From the NCBI GenBank assembly GCA_902797105.1, contig CADBRL010000039.1, forward strand, positions 1-9,687: DNA of 9,687 nt. Reading direction: 5' to 3'. The DNA comes from an uncultured Erysipelotrichaceae bacterium. Lineage in GTDB: Bacteria > Bacillota_I > Bacilli_A > RF39 > UBA660. The position numbers and the translations under genes were made by a program. The notes below the pieces were generated by a model. The model saw only the letters and a program-made list of their open reading frames with translations. It did not search any database and was not told the origin of the DNA. Within the stretch, counting starts at the first letter, position 1. Each line of letters begins with the position of its first letter. This document shows positions 6,186-9,687 of this stretch, piece by piece.

Positions 6186-6674
6186 ATGAAAAAATTGAAA
6201 GAATTATGGGGGAATAACAAAGTACTTATTGTACTTGGAATAATATTAATAATGTGCTTTATTGCTATTATTATCGTAACATTTTCTTTCTTTTTAGGAG
6301 GAAAAAAAGGAGTTTATGGAGATCGTCTTAACGATATTGATAAACATCCAGTTACAAACAACATAAAAAGTGAATATGTAACAAACTTAGAAAGTGAAAA
6401 AAGTGTTACAAAAGTAAGTATGGATACTAAGGGTAAAATTATTTATATTATTATTAATTTTGCATCAGATACATCACTTGAAGATGCAAAGAATTTGGCA
6501 GCATCTAGTTTAGAAAAACTAAATGAAGATATATTGTCATTTTATGATATTGATTTTACATTAAAGTGTGAAAAGAGCGAAAATAGTGAAGGATTTACAA
6601 TTCTCGGAGCTAAAAATGTGGCAGGTTCTGGACTAGTCTGGAACAATAATACCCCACTAGAAAGTGAAGAATAA
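6186..6674 (+). CDS. Unrecognised single-pass membrane protein, outer domain of about 120 residues
   Basis: I do not recognise this family. The 162-residue protein begins with a short basic cytoplasmic stretch and one strong membrane helix at about 13-38, followed by GGKKG. The remainder should face outside. The outer part contains YGDRLNDID soon after the membrane. A probable alpha/beta unit follows: a strand KGKIIYIIINF, a helix TSLEDAKNLAASSLEKLNEDI, and strands DFTLKCEK and GFTILGAKN, ending with LVWNNN and an acidic tail. No lipobox, enzyme motif or repeat is visible. AGAGGTG precedes the start, and the strong promoter at 6133 is just upstream. Its stop overlaps the ATG of the sensor gene by one base (TAATG), so the two proteins are probably made together. 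A role as partner or accessory of that membrane sensor is an inference from position only. Confidence 0.8.
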   Translation: MKKLKELWGNNKVLIVLGIILIMCFIAIIIVTFSFFLGGKKGVYGDRLNDIDKHPVTNNIKSEYVTNLESEKSVTKVSMDTKGKIIYIIINFASDTSLEDAKNLAASSLEKLNEDILSFYDIDFTLKCEKSENSEGFTILGAKNVAGSGLVWNNNTPLESEE

Positions 6675-8689
6675 TGAAAAAGAAGAAGAGTTTAATTATT
6701 ATAATTATTAGTATTTTAGTTGTAGCTATTGCTTCAGTGCTTCTATACACATTGCTAAATGATAAAAATAAATTAACAGTTGCAGAAAGAAACTGGGTTA
6801 ATGAAAGTATAGGAACAATTCAAAATATTAATGTTATTAATAATGTTAATGTGTTTGGTAAAGATGGTAGTGGAGTTTTCTATGACTTTATTGATAGTTT
6901 TGAAAAAGAATATGAACTTACCATTAATCCCATAACATTTAATGTTGGTAATAATCCAAGTGGAATTACTTTTAATGAAAAAACAAGTACTAACGATAAT
7001 GATATAGTTTTTTACACTGACCACTATGTTTTAGTTAGTAAAACAAGTGATTTAGTAGCAAGTGAAGAAAACTTAAATGGTAAAACAATAGGTATTTTAT
7101 CATCTGATTTAAGTTATGTATCAAAATATATTAAAAAAGCAACTAATGTATCATTTACCCAATTTGAGTCACGCGATGAACTAATTGAAAATATGAATGG
7201 TGAAGGAAACTACATGCTTGTTCCTTTAATGGAATATTTAGATGTTTATTTAAGTAAAGATTATAAAGTTGTATATCATTTTAGTGACATCAAAAAATAT
7301 TTTACCTTAAGTATTACTGATGACAAATTATCTAGTATTTTAACAAAATATTATAATAAGTGGGAAAATAAATTTGATGATGTTTACAATAAGAATTTAT
7401 TTAAATCATTTACTCAAAATATGAATATCACTGATACTGAAGTAGATAGTATGCAAAGTGTAACATATAATTATGGCTTTGTTAACGCTTCTCCCTATGA
7501 AGTAATAATGGGAGGTAAATATGGTGGAATAGTGGCAGTTTACTTAAGTAAATTTAGTAATTTTGCTGGAGTTGAATTTAATTTTGCTAAATATAAAAAC
7601 TTCAATAAGTTTACAAAAGCTATAAAAAATAATGAAGTTGATTTATACTTTAACTATTATAATTTTACTGATGAATTTTACCAAACAAGTGGACTTAATA
7701 TTGAATATGTAATAGCACTTCCAAAGAGTAATAACACTGTTATTAAATCAATTAATTCTTTAATTGGAAAAACCGTATATGTTCAAGAAAATAGTAAAAT
7801 ATATGATTATGTAAAAACTATCGAAGGCATTGATGTTAAAACATTTAGTACTACAAAAGAATTATTTAAATTAAATAAAAAGGATGTCAATCTAATAATA
7901 GATAAAAATACTTTTAATTATTATAGTGAAAACAAACTAGATAATTATAGTACTAGATATACTGACTATATTTTAAATAATTACACATTTAAAGTTAAAA
8001 CAAATAGTGCCTTATATAAACTTTTAAATAAGTATATAGATATATCTGATGAAAATGAAATGGTTATTGAAGGACTTTTAAATCATGCCGAAACAGTAAA
8101 AAGTGGAGGAATGATAACTAAAATTGCTGAATACATTCTTTATGTAGTTATTTTAGTAGCAGTTATAATTCTTGTAGTTTTCAAAAAGAGTAAAAAAATA
8201 ACTATTGCTAGAAAAATCAAAAAAGATGATAAAATGAAATTTATTGACCAATTAACTAGCTTAAAAAATAGAAATTTCTTAAATGAAAACATAGAAACAT
8301 GGAATAATAATACAATTTATCCTCAAACAATCGTAGTTGTTGATTTAAATAAAATCCAAGAAATAAATGATTTATATGGATATAATGAAGGAGATAAACA
8401 AATTAAAGCTTTAGCTAATATACTTGTTAAAACTCAACTTGACAATAGTGAAGTAATGCGTACTGATGGTAATGAATTTGTAATTTATCTAGTAGGTTAT
8501 AGCCAAAAACAAATAAGTAATTATATCTTTAAATTAAATAAAGAAATTAAAAAGCTTCCATATGAATTCGGAGCAGAATTTGGTTATAGTATGATACTTG
8601 ATGATATCAAAACTATTGAAGATGCTTTAAATGAAGCCGTGGAAGACATGAAGAAAAATAAGGATAATAATAGCAATGAAGAAGCTTAA
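6674..8689 (+). CDS. Membrane sensor: two tandem solute-binding (Venus-flytrap) domains, TM, degenerate GGDEF domain
   Basis: This 671-residue protein has a basic N-terminus and an uncleaved membrane helix at about 6-27. Two extracellular periplasmic-binding-like domains follow. Domain 1 (about 34-250) opens with LTVAERNWV as in BvgS-type receptors, and contains YTDHYVLVSK and LNGKTIGI (134-141). Domain 2 (about 264-470) contains NNEVDLYFNYYNFTDEF and LIGKTVYVQENS. A second helix lies at 484-503, then a cytoplasmic GGDEF fold from 525 (DQLTSLKNR). Within it the nucleotide-site residues DLN (557-559), Asn565 and Asp574 are kept. The signature at 598-602, however, is DGNEF instead of GGDEF: the first Gly is Asp and the metal-binding third residue is Asn. 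No RxxD inhibitory site is seen in the usual place upstream. Cyclase activity is therefore doubtful; it may bind nucleotide or act as a signalling scaffold. The usual TxxR amino-acid-binding motif is not visible in either flytrap, so the ligand is unknown. It overlaps the gene before by 1 nt and the next by 14 nt. Confidence 0.88.
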   Translation: MKKKKSLIIIIISILVVAIASVLLYTLLNDKNKLTVAERNWVNESIGTIQNINVINNVNVFGKDGSGVFYDFIDSFEKEYELTINPITFNVGNNPSGITFNEKTSTNDNDIVFYTDHYVLVSKTSDLVASEENLNGKTIGILSSDLSYVSKYIKKATNVSFTQFESRDELIENMNGEGNYMLVPLMEYLDVYLSKDYKVVYHFSDIKKYFTLSITDDKLSSILTKYYNKWENKFDDVYNKNLFKSFTQNMNITDTEVDSMQSVTYNYGFVNASPYEVIMGGKYGGIVAVYLSKFSNFAGVEFNFAKYKNFNKFTKAIKNNEVDLYFNYYNFTDEFYQTSGLNIEYVIALPKSNNTVIKSINSLIGKTVYVQENSKIYDYVKTIEGIDVKTFSTTKELFKLNKKDVNLIIDKNTFNYYSENKLDNYSTRYTDYILNNYTFKVKTNSALYKLLNKYIDISDENEMVIEGLLNHAETVKSGGMITKIAEYILYVVILVAVIILVVFKKSKKITIARKIKKDDKMKFIDQLTSLKNRNFLNENIETWNNNTIYPQTIVVVDLNKIQEINDLYGYNEGDKQIKALANILVKTQLDNSEVMRTDGNEFVIYLVGYSQKQISNYIFKLNKEIKKLPYEFGAEFGYSMILDDIKTIEDALNEAVEDMKKNKDNNSNEEA

Positions 8690-9530
8690 ACTAGAACTAA
8701 AAGAGTTTTATGAAAACTTTAAAAAAGTTTTATTTAAACCTGAAATGGCAATATTGCCAGGTCAATTAGCTTACTTCTTTGTTCTAGCTATTGTGCCAAC
8801 TATTACTCTGATAAGTTATGAAGCAGCACTTCTTAACTTATCAACTGATGTAATATTTGATTTTATAGGTTCAGCCTTTTCCAGTGATATAGCAAGTATG
8901 CTTCTTGCAACATCTGCAAGTAAAGAAAAAGGAATTGGTTTCTTTCTTGTAGTTATCATAGGTTACTTTTTAGCATCAAATGGACCAGCATCAATCATTA
9001 TTACATCAAATACTATTTATGGTGAAAAACAAGAAGGCTTTTTTAGAAGAAGATTAAAAGCATTAATAATGACATTTGTATTAGTTTTACTATTTATATT
9101 CATGTTAATAGTGCCAGTTTTTGGTACTAAAATAATAGAACTATTTAAATTTGTTGACTTAAATAGTAATGTAACAGATAATGTATCAATGATAATAACA
9201 TTCTTGCAAGGACCAATTACTTGGCTTATAATGTATTTATTTATTAAAATACTTTATACGATGGCTCCGAATAAAAAGGTAAGAAGTAAAAATGTTGGAT
9301 ATGGAGCTTTATTTACGACATTTTCATGGGTAATTATTACATATATTTATTCATACTACATAAATAATTTAGCTCACTATACTACTTTTTATGGAGGACT
9401 AGCCAACATAGTTATTTTAATGTTTTGGTTTTATCTTCTTGCCTATGCTTTTACAATAGGTATGGCCCTTAATTATCGCAAAGAAGAAATAGAATTAGAA
9501 AAAACTGGAACTATAAATCCAGTAAAATAG
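8676..9530 (+). CDS. YihY/BrkB family six-helix membrane protein
   Basis: The 284-residue polytopic protein matches the YihY/virulence factor BrkB family, once mislabelled 'ribonuclease BN'. The family's landmarks are present: PGQLAYFFVLAIVPTITL in helix 1, FLASNGPASIIITSNTIYG (the family's 'aS..a..ai..a.n.iYg' block), APNKKVRSKNVGYGALFTT, and FYGGLANIVILMFWFYLLAY with GMALNY near the end. Helices lie at about 26-46, 88-110, 130-150, 172-195, 205-230 and 240-265. Function in the family is poorly settled: envelope integrity, lipid or polymer transport and stress resistance have been suggested, and none can be read from the sequence. It starts 14 nt inside the sensor gene, with AAGGA (8660-8664) 11 nt upstream, pointing to translational coupling. 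It is the last gene of the operon, with a terminator directly after its TAG. Confidence 0.9.
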   Translation: MKKLKLELKEFYENFKKVLFKPEMAILPGQLAYFFVLAIVPTITLISYEAALLNLSTDVIFDFIGSAFSSDIASMLLATSASKEKGIGFFLVVIIGYFLASNGPASIIITSNTIYGEKQEGFFRRRLKALIMTFVLVLLFIFMLIVPVFGTKIIELFKFVDLNSNVTDNVSMIITFLQGPITWLIMYLFIKILYTMAPNKKVRSKNVGYGALFTTFSWVIITYIYSYYINNLAHYTTFYGGLANIVILMFWFYLLAYAFTIGMALNYRKEEIELEKTGTINPVK

Positions 9531-9540
9531 AGAATAATAT

Positions 9541-9582
9541 AATCATGTACTACGGGTATTACTTATGTACATGATTTTTTCT
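9541..9582 (+). terminator. Strong intrinsic terminator of the envelope operon
   Basis: AATCATGTAC (9541-9550) pairs perfectly with GTACATGATT (9567-9576) around a 16-nt loop, and runs into TTTTTT C TT (9575-9583). It lies 10 nt after the BrkB-family stop codon. Confidence 0.85.
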
Positions 9583-9638
9583 TCGATATAACCCTAGTAT
9601 TAATTTACCTAAAATATATTGAGGAGTAATATTCAAAT
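9583..9638 (+). other. Short gene-less stretch between two terminators
   Basis: No open frame of useful length and no convincing -35/-10 pair is present. The only gene-like signal is GAGGAG at 9621-9626, but the reading that follows (ATT at 9631) stops at TAG after six codons and has no standard start. It could be read-through tail, a very short RNA, or the remains of a lost gene. Confidence 0.4.
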
Positions 9639-9667
9639 AAGACTTGCATAGTGTAAGTCTTGTTTTT
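9639..9667 (+). terminator. Second intrinsic terminator-like hairpin
   Basis: AAGACTTGCA (9639-9648) pairs with TGTAAGTCTT (9652-9661), with one G-T wobble and a 3-nt loop, followed by G and TTTTT (9663-9667). It may back up the terminator at 9541 or end a separate short transcript. Confidence 0.7.
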
Positions 9668-9687
9668 AATTGTTTGTATCAATTAAA

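Overview
The window comes from an AT-rich, low-GC Gram-positive bacterium of the Firmicutes/Bacilli type. The basis is A/T-dominated codon use, GGAGG/GAGGTG-type ribosome binding sites, one-directional packing with ATGA and TAATG overlaps, and the pcrA–ligA pair that is neighbouring in Bacilli. An uncultured gut Bacillota lineage near the Mollicutes/Erysipelotrichales is a reasonable guess, but no rRNA is present to test it. Tryptophan is TGG and pcrA ends at a TGA that overlaps the next start, so the standard bacterial code is in use rather than the Mycoplasma code.

Layout. Positions 1-487 hold the 3' end of an Rpn/PD-(D/E)XK-type nuclease-like gene (stop at 171, with an AT-rich hairpin terminator over the stop), then a frameshifted, partly deleted second copy of the same gene end (199-487). 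The copies share a 77-bp direct repeat that is 91% identical. From 488 to 663 there is one hairpin and the promoter of the next gene. Positions 664-1098 encode a small secreted or membrane VirB2/TrbC pilin-like protein, alone between its own promoter and a good intrinsic terminator.

Positions 1180-6147 form a DNA-maintenance operon: pcrA (3'-5' helicase), a sugar-phosphate nucleotidyltransferase-like gene placed between pcrA and ligA with overlaps on both sides, and ligA (NAD+-dependent DNA ligase, best started at a GTG at 4135).

Positions 6186-9530 form a three-gene envelope operon with a near-consensus promoter (TTGCCA, 17 bp, TATAAT) whose -35 lies inside the end of ligA. It encodes an unrecognised single-pass membrane protein, a tandem Venus-flytrap sensor with a membrane-anchored GGDEF domain whose signature is degenerate (DGNEF), and a YihY/BrkB family membrane protein. 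Starts and stops overlap by 1 and 14 nt, which suggests coupled translation. A strong terminator follows at 9541, and a second hairpin terminator at 9639 closes a gene-less tail.

The least ordinary parts are the tandem-VFT/degenerate-GGDEF receptor operon, the orphan pilin-like gene, the decaying tandem nuclease copies, and the sugar nucleotidyltransferase inserted between pcrA and ligA.
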